Positions 6,184 to 14,232 of a DNA stretch of 19,280 nucleotides are shown one piece after another; the stretch's first letter is position 1; every line of letters starts with the position of its first letter. Where the stretch lies: positions 1 to 19,280 of the forward strand of contig URGK01000050.1 of the NCBI GenBank assembly GCA_900547295.1, read 5' to 3'. This DNA is from an uncultured Eubacteriales bacterium. Lineage in GTDB: Bacteria > Bacillota > Clostridia > Peptostreptococcales > Anaerovoracaceae. The notes under the pieces are model-generated. The model worked only from the letters and a program-made list of their open reading frames with translations, was not told the DNA's origin and searched no databases. A program made the translations under genes and the position numbers.

Positions 6184-9100
6184 TTCAGTGCACTCTCCAG
6201 TCTTTCAAGTCTTTGCATATAGTCTTCCATATATACCGACGGCGCCAGATTGAAGTCTACCGCTACACGGTTTGACCCGTTTGGCATTCTCGGTGATTTG
6301 ATTACGTCAGAAAGCCTCTTGATTGTAAGCTTTCTTTCAAACATATTCTGATATTCCTCTTCAAGCCCTCTGAATATCTTTGCCGCATTTTTAAGGCATG
6401 TAACCGACAGGTCATAGACCGCTCCCCTCGGCGCGTCTGCAAGAAATCCCGGAGCTGCAAACGGCAGTATCAGATTTATGGAGTTTATAAGGTTGGCTTC
6501 TGTTTTTTCTTCGCTTCTGACCTCATCTCCCCCTATGAACGGACACAGGGTTGACTCTACGAACCACGCTTTCATATTAGGCAGGAAATATACGCTTTTG
6601 GCGTTTCTGCCCTGAATTGTCATCAGGTCCTTGCCTCTGCCCGAAAGCACTCCGACTACAACCTCTTTGATATCAACATTGTTACGCTTGAGCGCAGGGT
6701 CTATGGCTTTAATTCTGTAGCCCTTGTGAAGCAGGTCGTCTACCAGTATAATCGGTCTGTCAAAGGATTTGATGGTTTTAATCTGGTTGCCTATCTTGGC
6801 ATACATCGGATACTCTTTAATTATGAAGCTGTCCAGTGTAGGCGAGAACATTTTCTCTGTGTGCAGGGTTTTGGTAACTGTGTTAGGTACCGCAACGCCT
6901 CTGAATATCTTGCCGAAAGGCACGCACATATATTCGCCCAGAACTCTTTCTTTGAGCTGGCGGTTAGGCACGCCGTTGATATCTGTAACTATATCGACAA
7001 TCCGCTGGTTCATAAGCTCCGCGTTAAACGAAAGCACCAGTCCGCCCGGATTTATCTCTGTAAGGGCTCTCTGCATTTCCTCGTGGGTTTCTTTCAGGAT
7101 TTCCTGCATTTTAGGACTTTTGTTAAACGGTTCTTTGAGCGCGGTGTTCATATTTTCAATTACCACCACAGGCTCTTTCATATCAACCTCATAGATACCG
7201 CAGCCCTTGCCGCCTATGCTGATTTCCACAAAGCCCTGCCTCTGCAGCGCCGAAACAATATCCTGCTGAGGTTTCCTGTCAAACGGATGATATACGGCAT
7301 ACACCAGTTCCTCTTCAAGAGCCTTTGACAGTATCTCACCCATAAGAAGCCTGATAAGCTGGCTCCTGTCCGCTCTGCGGCTGCAGTATATGGCTTTTAT
7401 AACCAGCATCTTGCCTACAGCTCTGTTTCTGATATATTCCGCTATTGATATGTCGCCGAATTCTTCATACAGGTTTTTGGTTTCCAGTATGCCTGCCGCC
7501 GCAAAGGCATATATCTGTCCGTTTTTGTTTCTGATTACCGCTGTTCTGACATCAGGGTCTTCTATATATCTCTCTACCGCCGCCGCATCAGCGCCGCGTT
7601 TTCTGATTTCCTCGTGAAGCCCTTTGAGTATGCTCCTGTCTGCCTGCATTGCAGGCTCAACCAGAAGCTTCTGTTCTTCGAGGAAGCTCTTGTCCTGCGG
7701 TTCTCTGAGATACAGGCTGTTTTCGTATATGAAGTTCTGGGCAACCGAGTCTATAAGGTTTGATATATCTCTGCCTTTGTCTATGTTTTCTCTTATTCTC
7801 GTCGAACTTATATCCTCAAGGTATACCGGTAGCTTCAGCTCCTGTATTTTTCCCGATATATATTTGTAGTTTGCTTTAAGCTTTTCGTAGTTTCTGCTGT
7901 CCTCACCGCCGATTGCGCGTCTGAACACTATATGGTTCATAGTATGAATGGAGTTTTCCTCCGGCGGTTTTCTGTAGGAGGAGGCGTTGAGTATAACGTC
8001 GCTTCCCACAACCATATATGGCTCGTTCTCACCGAAAATCTCTTTAAGCTTTTTGAGGTCCTTAGGATTTGCTATATTTACAGGCATATCGTCAGGGAAC
8101 AGGAACACGTTCATTCTGTCTGCAACAGACATTGATATTATCTGTCTCCTTATCATTCTCGGCTGTGTTTTTTTAGACCAGGAGAATTCGTCTATCGCAA
8201 GGTAGACTTCAAAGCCTGCCGCGGCTATAGCCTCTACAATTCCCTTGTGACTAAGCGAAAACGGGTCGAACGTGCCCGGGAAGAATGCGATTTTTCTCTC
8301 CGCTTTAAATTCCTCTTCAAGTCCTTTAGTATTTAAGGACGATATAAAACGGTAGATATGGTTCAGCGCCGCCGCATTTGTGAAGAAGTTCATATCGTAG
8401 CTTTTCTCTGCGGCAATCAGTGTAAGCATTTTTTTGTGTATGTGCATGAATATATCTGTCTTCTGCTCATCGGACATGCGGCTGCTTCCGAATATATGCT
8501 GACCTATCACCATAAACGCTTCCTGGCTTACCGCCTCTCTGTAGTTGGAAAGTCCCTTGAGAAGCATTCCCAGCATTGTGGTTTTTCTCTGTTCATAGCC
8601 GGCCTCAGTCTCTTTGCCTCTGTGTCTGTAGGAGGAATACTGCTCTATGATTTCTCCCAGAGTATCAAGGGCAACAGAGCCTATCTTGTCATTGGTGGCT
8701 TCGATAAGACCTCTAAGGGCTGCCACAAATTCGTCCAGTTCCCCCGGAGGAAGCAGCAGCACCAGACTTCCAAGGTAGTCGGGTATATATTTTGAAAACT
8801 GGTATTCCCCTATTTCAAGGCCTTTCATAAGCTCTACGGCGATTTCGTTTATCTGCTCTGACGGCAGGTTTTCTGCCACTGCAATCAGACTTTCTCCCGC
8901 TCTGTGACGCACTGTAACTCTTTCGCTTACCTTGAGCAGATTTGAGAAGTGAGCCGCAAAGTAGAATTTACGGCTGGTGTCCTCTGAATTGAGGGCAATA
9001 TCCAAAAGCAGCTCTATGTTGATAATCTTGAGTACCCATGGTCTGCCCACCTTCAGATTATCTCTGAGCATATTTGAAACAGCCTCTTCATCGGCCATAA

Positions 9101-11018
9101 ATTTATCTATTGCAGGCGCGCCGCCGCCGTTTATGTTGTTTCTGATTTTGTCTGTAAGGTAGGCCACACTGCAATAGTTTATCCTCACGTTTTTGATTGC
9201 AGACATAATTTCCTCTGCCGCATGCTGTGAAATGTCCATAACGGAAATATGCTCCGCAGCTCTAAGCGCCGCGATTTTCAGCGGAACCGATGCTTTTTTG
9301 GACATTCTGCATGCAAACTCCGCCACCTCTGTCTGTATTTCCTCAGTAATCAGCTCGTGCGGTATCATAAGAAATGAGTCCAGCAGTACAAATGCTGATT
9401 TCTCGCTTATTCTGTTTCTGTGAAACAGGTCAAAGAAGCACCTTAGAAATTCTGAGGTTTTGTCCCTGTCGCTGCTCCGTATTATCTCTGCCAGCACTAT
9501 CTTGAGTGTATACCCTATCCAGCTCTTGTGCTGGTCTGTCATACGGTAATCCGGAAATACTATTTTGTTAAGGTAGGTTTCCCACAGTGAAACGGCATCG
9601 CTTCTGCTACTTAAATCCACCCACTCCGGCAGTTCCTTGCGGTACACATCATCATACTGCGCGATTATAAGGCCGATAAGGCGGGCAGCCTGTCTTCTGA
9701 TATCACCCTCCCTGTGAGAAAGCAGTTCATAGAGGAAGCTTACGGTCATAAGCTTCTCGGTCTTTGTCATATATGTGCAGTATTCTGTCAGTATATTGAG
9801 GTAGGTTCTCTGTTTTTTCCACTGTCTTTCACTTCGCGCAGCTTCTATGAGGCTGCCGAAGGCTGACTCGTTATTGAATACCGACATCAGCTTTATATTA
9901 TGGTCGATGGCTGTATATTTAAGGCGCTGTACCACTTCATTTCCAAACAGAAGCGATGCGTCCTTCTGTGCCGTTTCGCTAAGGCAGCTTTCTCTTGAGT
10001 CTATATCTGTCTGTACTCCGAGATTTTTAAGATAGTTTTCAAAGTCCAGCAGCTTGGCGTATACTTTCTCATATCTGAGGCGCTTGGCATCATCAACATT
10101 GTCCAGCTTGCCCAGAATAACGTCAAAGGCTTCCTCCAGCGTATAGAATTTAATACGCTCTCTGCCGCCGGTTCTGTAGTTTTTGACTCTGAAATCGGCA
10201 TATATGAGTATAAGGGACTCTACCGACAGGTTCTCAAGTTCTAAATCCCATGTGGAGTGGTTGCTGGCTATATGGGCAATCATAGGCATATTCAGTCTTT
10301 TGAGAAGTTCGTCCGTATAGTAATAGTGCAGGTACGGAATTCTTGCTGACTCTCTTTCACTGCATCCGAATTTGCCAAGATCATGGCCTGCCGCAGCTCC
10401 CGACATCAGCGCCATATCCACAGGGAGTCCCTTTTCTGCAAGCTGACTGCCTATGTGCATTGCAATATAGTGAACCCCGCTTATATGCTCTGATATGTTA
10501 AACGGTGTTATCTCGCTGTATATGCGCATAAATTCAAATATATATCTGCTGCGCCAGAATTCTTTAAATCTGATATATTCCGCTTCCGATACGCAGCCTG
10601 CCGTAGCCTCGCTGTCAAGCAGGCGCAGACTTGTTTTTGCTGCATCGGGGTAAGCCGCGCGCTCTGCTTCTATAGCTGCTCTGCAGCTTTCCATAAGAAT
10701 AATCAGCGCCTTTTTTTCATCTTCATATTCCGAATCAAGAGCAAAGTTTTCGGGGTAAAGTCCGGCTCTTGACACTTTGCATGCAAATTCCAGCCAGCCC
10801 TCCGCAGGCTCCGCTGCAAATTCGTTCATAAGCGGTTTTACTGCTTTGAGTATATCTGCCGCTTTAAATCTGCTTTCATCAAGACAGTTAAGCATCTTCT
10901 TTTTCCAGCCTGTTTTTGACATCAGCGCCGGCATCTCCGATTTTCTGACGCCCAGCTTTTTTAATACGGTTTTACCTGTAAGAGCAGCCTCTGCTCTGTT
11001 TATAATGTTGCCTGTCAT
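6180..11018 (-). CDS. Giant five-part protein: HD, helical repeats, NadD-like, GNAT-like, PRTase
   Basis: A protein of 1612 residues. An HD-type phosphohydrolase domain lies at about 170-290: H183, H212-D213 in AGHDLGKFG, H249/H254, D275. Residues about 330-880 are helical and look like HEAT/ARM-type repeats. A NadD-like nucleotidylyltransferase follows at about 909-1106, with GTFDPFSLSHKG (915-926), MVVGSDVIL and ISSTRIR (1070-1076); the (H/T)xGH motif is changed to SLSH. Residues about 1114-1281 look like a GNAT acetyltransferase, ending in ALQRQGFVEI. A phosphoribosyltransferase fold at about 1282-1504 carries ILVDDLLHKGYR, with V1426-D1427-D1428. A tail of about 100 residues follows. The ATG at 11018 is chosen because GAGAGG lies eight bases upstream and the best promoter starts transcription near 11050, after an in-frame ATG at 11081. 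I know no named family with this order. NadD and an HD enzyme (YqeK) are neighbours in many Firmicutes, which fits two of the parts. Its product is unknown. Confidence 0.8.
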   Translation of the reverse strand: MTGNIINRAEAALTGKTVLKKLGVRKSEMPALMSKTGWKKKMLNCLDESRFKAADILKAVKPLMNEFAAEPAEGWLEFACKVSRAGLYPENFALDSEYEDEKKALIILMESCRAAIEAERAAYPDAAKTSLRLLDSEATAGCVSEAEYIRFKEFWRSRYIFEFMRIYSEITPFNISEHISGVHYIAMHIGSQLAEKGLPVDMALMSGAAAGHDLGKFGCSERESARIPYLHYYYTDELLKRLNMPMIAHIASNHSTWDLELENLSVESLILIYADFRVKNYRTGGRERIKFYTLEEAFDVILGKLDNVDDAKRLRYEKVYAKLLDFENYLKNLGVQTDIDSRESCLSETAQKDASLLFGNEVVQRLKYTAIDHNIKLMSVFNNESAFGSLIEAARSERQWKKQRTYLNILTEYCTYMTKTEKLMTVSFLYELLSHREGDIRRQAARLIGLIIAQYDDVYRKELPEWVDLSSRSDAVSLWETYLNKIVFPDYRMTDQHKSWIGYTLKIVLAEIIRSSDRDKTSEFLRCFFDLFHRNRISEKSAFVLLDSFLMIPHELITEEIQTEVAEFACRMSKKASVPLKIAALRAAEHISVMDISQHAAEEIMSAIKNVRINYCSVAYLTDKIRNNINGGGAPAIDKFMADEEAVSNMLRDNLKVGRPWVLKIINIELLLDIALNSEDTSRKFYFAAHFSNLLKVSERVTVRHRAGESLIAVAENLPSEQINEIAVELMKGLEIGEYQFSKYIPDYLGSLVLLLPPGELDEFVAALRGLIEATNDKIGSVALDTLGEIIEQYSSYRHRGKETEAGYEQRKTTMLGMLLKGLSNYREAVSQEAFMVIGQHIFGSSRMSDEQKTDIFMHIHKKMLTLIAAEKSYDMNFFTNAAALNHIYRFISSLNTKGLEEEFKAERKIAFFPGTFDPFSLSHKGIVEAIAAAGFEVYLAIDEFSWSKKTQPRMIRRQIISMSVADRMNVFLFPDDMPVNIANPKDLKKLKEIFGENEPYMVVGSDVILNASSYRKPPEENSIHTMNHIVFRRAIGGEDSRNYEKLKANYKYISGKIQELKLPVYLEDISSTRIRENIDKGRDISNLIDSVAQNFIYENSLYLREPQDKSFLEEQKLLVEPAMQADRSILKGLHEEIRKRGADAAAVERYIEDPDVRTAVIRNKNGQIYAFAAAGILETKNLYEEFGDISIAEYIRNRAVGKMLVIKAIYCSRRADRSQLIRLLMGEILSKALEEELVYAVYHPFDRKPQQDIVSALQRQGFVEISIGGKGCGIYEVDMKEPVVVIENMNTALKEPFNKSPKMQEILKETHEEMQRALTEINPGGLVLSFNAELMNQRIVDIVTDINGVPNRQLKERVLGEYMCVPFGKIFRGVAVPNTVTKTLHTEKMFSPTLDSFIIKEYPMYAKIGNQIKTIKSFDRPIILVDDLLHKGYRIKAIDPALKRNNVDIKEVVVGVLSGRGKDLMTIQGRNAKSVYFLPNMKAWFVESTLCPFIGGDEVRSEEKTEANLINSINLILPFAAPGFLADAPRGAVYDLSVTCLKNAAKIFRGLEEEYQNMFERKLTIKRLSDVIKSPRMPNGSNRVAVDFNLAPSVYMEDYMQRLERLESALK

Positions 11019-11056
11019 AGCCTTATCCTCTCGTAATGAATATATCTTTAATATAT

Positions 11057-11085
11057 ATTTTAACTTATACGCCTGAAACATTCAA
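11057..11085 (-). promoter_or_regulatory. Sigma-A-like promoter of the giant-protein operon
   Basis: On the minus strand TTGAAT (11080-11085) is followed after 17 bases by TAAAAT (11057-11062), nine of twelve consensus positions. The predicted start near 11050 gives a leader of about 32 bases to the ATG at 11018. Confidence 0.6.
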
Positions 11086-11124
11086 TAATTTACGGCTTTG
11101 CAGAAAATTTTCATATCAGCATCA

Positions 11125-11147
11125 TTCTTTGATTATTTATCAAAGAA
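11125..11147. promoter_or_regulatory. Operator-like inverted repeat between divergent promoters
   Basis: TTCTTTGAT (11125-11133) and ATCAAAGAA (11139-11147) are perfect complements around TATTT. The site lies between the minus-strand promoter at 11057-11085 and the plus-strand candidate at 11166-11195. A 9-5-9 arrangement suits a dimeric regulator controlling one or both directions. No cognate regulator gene is adjacent. Confidence 0.5.
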
Positions 11148-11165
11148 AAATTGATTTATTATCGG

Positions 11166-11195
11166 TTTACTCAATACACTTGTTTGGATTATACT
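11166..11195 (+). promoter_or_regulatory. Candidate promoter of the EamA transporter
   Basis: TTTACT (11166-11171) and TATACT (11190-11195) are 18 bases apart, about 70 bases before the gene. The match is fair and no better pair was found closer to the start. Confidence 0.4.
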
Positions 11196-11264
11196 CAATT
11201 TGTAAGGAAATCGTATTGAAAATGTTGTAGAATATATTCTGTATTTGTTTTGGGAGGAGCTAAG

Positions 11265-12125
11265 ATGAACAAAAAGACAAAAGCAATGCTTCTGATGATA
11301 GTATGCGCTGTTTTGTGGAGCACCGCAGGAATATTTATAAAGCTGATAAGCTGGAACCCTTTTATCATTTCGGGACTTAGAGGCCTTATTTCCGCCGCCG
11401 TGCTTGCCATATATATGGAATCTCAGGGCATACATATAAAGGTGCAGAGAAACTCAATAATGGCCGCAATAGGACTTGGCGGCTCCGCTACTCTGTTTAC
11501 CGTTGCAAACAAGCTGACAACTGCCGCAAATGCAATAGTTTTGCAGTTTACCAACCCTGTATTCATACTTATTATTTTTGCTGTGTTTTTCGGACGCAAA
11601 CTGAAAAGATATGACATCATAACCGTAATAGTTATAATGGCGGGAATTGCGCTGTTTTTCTTCGACCAGCTTACACCGGGCAGGCTGGCGGGCAATCTGC
11701 TTGGCATAGCCGCAGGCGTACTGCTGGCTGTAATGTACGTATTTACAGGTGAGTCGGGGGAAGATGATGACCTGAGAATGACGGGCGTACTGTTTGCGCA
11801 TCTGCTGTGCTTTGTAATCGGCATACCGTTTATGGTGATATATACTCCGGAAGCAGTCACTATGACTGAAATCCTTGCAATACTGGCACTGGGAATATTC
11901 CAGCTTGGTCTTGCATATGTGCTGTACTGCATAGCCTCAAAGGACTGCAAGCCTCTTGCCTGCTCTCTTATCGGCGCACTGGAGCCGCTTTTAAATCCTG
12001 TATGGGTGTTCATATTTGACGGGGAAGCGCCGGGAATATTCGCCCTGACAGGCGGAGCTGTAGTAATAGCTACAATATGTATCTGGTGCGTACTTGACAG
12101 CAGAAATGAAGCAAAAGCCCAATAG
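11265..12125 (+). CDS. EamA-family (drug/metabolite) transporter
   Basis: Integral membrane protein of 286 residues with about ten hydrophobic segments arranged as two EamA repeats (roughly 5-135 and 145-280). Characteristic stretches include ILWST-like VLWSTAGIFIKLISWNPF at the start, FTNPVFILIIFAVFFG at the end of the first half and LIGALEPLLNPVWVFIFDGE near the end. Members export or import small metabolites; the substrate cannot be told. The start is ATG at 11265, with GGAGGAG five bases upstream. It is a single-gene unit closed by a strong terminator. It shares a 246-base control region with the oppositely oriented giant-protein operon, which may mean it moves a substrate or product of that pathway; this is inference. 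Confidence 0.9.
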   Translation: MNKKTKAMLLMIVCAVLWSTAGIFIKLISWNPFIISGLRGLISAAVLAIYMESQGIHIKVQRNSIMAAIGLGGSATLFTVANKLTTAANAIVLQFTNPVFILIIFAVFFGRKLKRYDIITVIVIMAGIALFFFDQLTPGRLAGNLLGIAAGVLLAVMYVFTGESGEDDDLRMTGVLFAHLLCFVIGIPFMVIYTPEAVTMTEILAILALGIFQLGLAYVLYCIASKDCKPLACSLIGALEPLLNPVWVFIFDGEAPGIFALTGGAVVIATICIWCVLDSRNEAKAQ

Positions 12126-12126
12126 A

Positions 12127-12182
12127 AAACAGACAGGACAGAAAATCGTATTAAGATAATCTGTCCTGTCTGTTTCTTGCTT
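12127..12182 (+). terminator. Terminator of the EamA gene
   Basis: A perfect 16-bp stem has arms at 12127-12142 (AAACAGACAGGACAGA) and 12160-12175, with a 17-base loop. TTTCTTGCTT follows. It begins directly after the stop codon. Confidence 0.8.
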
Positions 12183-12399
12183 CACTCTTGGTTATGCCAT
12201 TGGCTCTAAAAGGAACGGCAAGACGCAAAAATAACCGCCACGTCCTGAGAAAACTATTGGTTATTTTTATAACATAGCCCGCTCCGCTTTATATGAGCCT
12301 ACAGATAGTATATCATCTTTATCTGCAATAATCAATACTTTTGCAATATTTATTATATATTTAATATATCAAGGATATTCTTCTGCAATTTCTTTCGCA
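12183..12399. other. Intergenic region with a long-loop inverted repeat
   Basis: No open frame of note is seen. AAAAATAACC (12227-12236) pairs with GGTTATTTTT (12259-12268) across 22 bases. On either strand the stem ends in a T run, so it could end transcription both ways and serve the ABC operon whose last gene stops at 12400. The neighbouring segment (12205-12258) is richer in GC than its surroundings. The last 80 bases are plain AT-rich sequence. Confidence 0.45.
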
Positions 12400-14232
12400 C
12401 TATGCGTACTGGCTGTTATACAGGTCCGCATAGAAGCCTCCTGCCGCAAGCAGCTCGCTATGAGTTCCCTGCTCTATGATGTCACCATGGTTCATTACGA
12501 GTATCATATCCGCGTCTCTGATGGTTGACAGCCTGTGGGCGATTATGAAACTGGTTCTTCCCTGCATCAGGTTACCCATGGCTTTCTGAATAAGCATTTC
12601 GGTTCTCGTATCTACCGAGCTTGTAGCTTCATCCAGTATCATTATAGGGGCATCTGAAAGTATGGCTCTTGCTATTGTAAGCAGCTGTTTTTCACCCTGT
12701 GAGATGTTTTCCGCATCCTCGTTTACAGGAGTGTCATAGCCCTTGGGCTGCGATCTGATGAAGTGATCTATGTTGGCGGCTTTGGCCGCTGCCCTCACTT
12801 CCTTGTCTGAAGCGTCCATTCTGCCGTACCTGATATTATCCATAATACTGCCGCTGTAAAGCCATGTATCCTGCAGCACCATTCCGAACATTTTTCTTAA
12901 ATCCTCTCTGGAGTAGTCTGTAATGTCGGTGCCGTCTATATATATATGCCCGCTGTTAAGCTCATAAAACCTCATAAGCAGCTTTACAATTGTAGTCTTT
13001 CCTGCTCCTGTCGGCCCTACGATTGCAACTCTCTGTCCCTGCTTTATCTCCGCCGAGAAGTCCTTTATTATTATATTCTCAGGGTCATATCCAAAGGATA
13101 CGTGGTCAAATGTCACATCCCCCCTGTGCTGATTTATATCAGGCTTTTTGAGAAGCGCAAGGTCAGTCTTTTCGGTTTCTTCCTCTTCATTTATAAATTC
13201 GAATACACGCTCTGCTGCCGCCGCTGTAGACTGCAGCATATTGGCAACATTGGCAAGCTGGGCTATAGGCTGGTTGAAGTTTCTTATATACTGGATAAAC
13301 GCCTGTATATCGCCTATTGACACTCTGCCGCCTATTGCAAATATTCCTCCGAGAATACATACCAGCACATAGGCTATGTTTCCGAACAGGTTTGAAATAG
13401 GATGCATAAGTCCCGACAGGAACTGCGATTTCCACGCTGACTCACAAAGGTGCTCGTTTATCTCATCAAAGGTTTCAATGGCAGCTTCCTCGCCGTTAAA
13501 CGCCTTTACAACCTGATGACCTGTGTACATTTCCTCAACGTGACCGTTGGCATCTCCCAGATATCTCTGCTGGTCCTGGAAATACCCTTGTGTCTTTTTT
13601 ACTACAGCTTTAATGAAAAGTGCCGACATTGGTATTACTATTACCGCCATCAGACTCATCCAGATATTTATCGACACCATCATTACCAGTATGCCGATTA
13701 CAGTGGTAACACTGGTTATAATCTGGGTCATAGACTGGTTCAGCGACTGGTTTACAGTCTCCACGTCATTGGTTACCCTGCTTAATATCTCGCCATGTGT
13801 TTTAGTATCGAAATATTTAAGCGGCATTCTGTCCATTTTTTCTGAAATTTCCTTTCTCAGTCTGTAGGTTATCCTCTGGGATACTCCCGACATAACGTAA
13901 CCCTGCAGGAATGAAAGCAGTGAGCTTGCCGCATATATTGCGCATAAGAATATGATAATATCAAGAAGCGCATCAAAGTCTATGCCCATTCCGGACATCA
14001 GTCCCTCTACAACCTTATCTGTCGCCTTTCCCAGTATTTTGGGAGAAACAATTGTGAATACTGTGCTTCCTACTGCAAATATGAACACTGCTGTTATATG
14101 CCATTTAAAGTCTTTTACATATTTCCAGAGCGCAAGCATTGTGCCTTTGAAATTCTTGGCTTTCTCACCGGGCATCATACCTGCCGATCCTCTGCCTGAC
14201 CTTGCTCTCGGGCCTCTTCTCTGCTCTGCCAT
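12400..14232 (-). CDS. ABC exporter half-transporter (catalytic-site subunit)
   Basis: Fused permease and ATPase of 610 residues: a six-helix exporter domain at about 40-340 and an ATPase domain at about 370-605. Walker A is GPTGAGKTT (406-414), the Q-loop is Q454, Walker B is MILDEA with catalytic E535, and the switch histidine is H566. The signature is ISQGEKQ (510-516) rather than LSGGQ. The first 30 residues are glycine- and arginine-rich. It forms a heterodimer with the preceding gene product: its intact Walker A/B pairs with the partner's VSGGQ to make the working site. Its ATG directly abuts the partner's stop (TAAATG), and the run GGGGG inside the partner's end acts as ribosome site. 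It is likely a multidrug exporter of the LmrCD/BmrCD kind, controlled by the MarR gene at the head of the operon. Confidence 0.92.
   Translation of the reverse strand: MAEQRRGPRARSGRGSAGMMPGEKAKNFKGTMLALWKYVKDFKWHITAVFIFAVGSTVFTIVSPKILGKATDKVVEGLMSGMGIDFDALLDIIIFLCAIYAASSLLSFLQGYVMSGVSQRITYRLRKEISEKMDRMPLKYFDTKTHGEILSRVTNDVETVNQSLNQSMTQIITSVTTVIGILVMMVSINIWMSLMAVIVIPMSALFIKAVVKKTQGYFQDQQRYLGDANGHVEEMYTGHQVVKAFNGEEAAIETFDEINEHLCESAWKSQFLSGLMHPISNLFGNIAYVLVCILGGIFAIGGRVSIGDIQAFIQYIRNFNQPIAQLANVANMLQSTAAAAERVFEFINEEEETEKTDLALLKKPDINQHRGDVTFDHVSFGYDPENIIIKDFSAEIKQGQRVAIVGPTGAGKTTIVKLLMRFYELNSGHIYIDGTDITDYSREDLRKMFGMVLQDTWLYSGSIMDNIRYGRMDASDKEVRAAAKAANIDHFIRSQPKGYDTPVNEDAENISQGEKQLLTIARAILSDAPIMILDEATSSVDTRTEMLIQKAMGNLMQGRTSFIIAHRLSTIRDADMILVMNHGDIIEQGTHSELLAAGGFYADLYNSQYA

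Noticed and set aside
6726..7328. 200-codon open frame on the plus strand opposite the giant gene
   Set aside because: It is antisense to the PRTase/GNAT coding part, has no family motif or ribosome site, and is explained as a shadow frame.
11019..11081. Upstream in-frame ATG at 11081 as start of the giant protein
   Set aside because: No ribosome site precedes it, the 21 added residues come from AT-rich intergenic-type sequence, and the best promoter would start transcription after it. The ATG at 11018 has GAGAGG eight bases upstream.
11423..12013. 196-codon frame opposite the EamA gene
   Set aside because: It is antisense to a clear membrane protein gene; its composition is that of a shadow frame and no motif is recognised.
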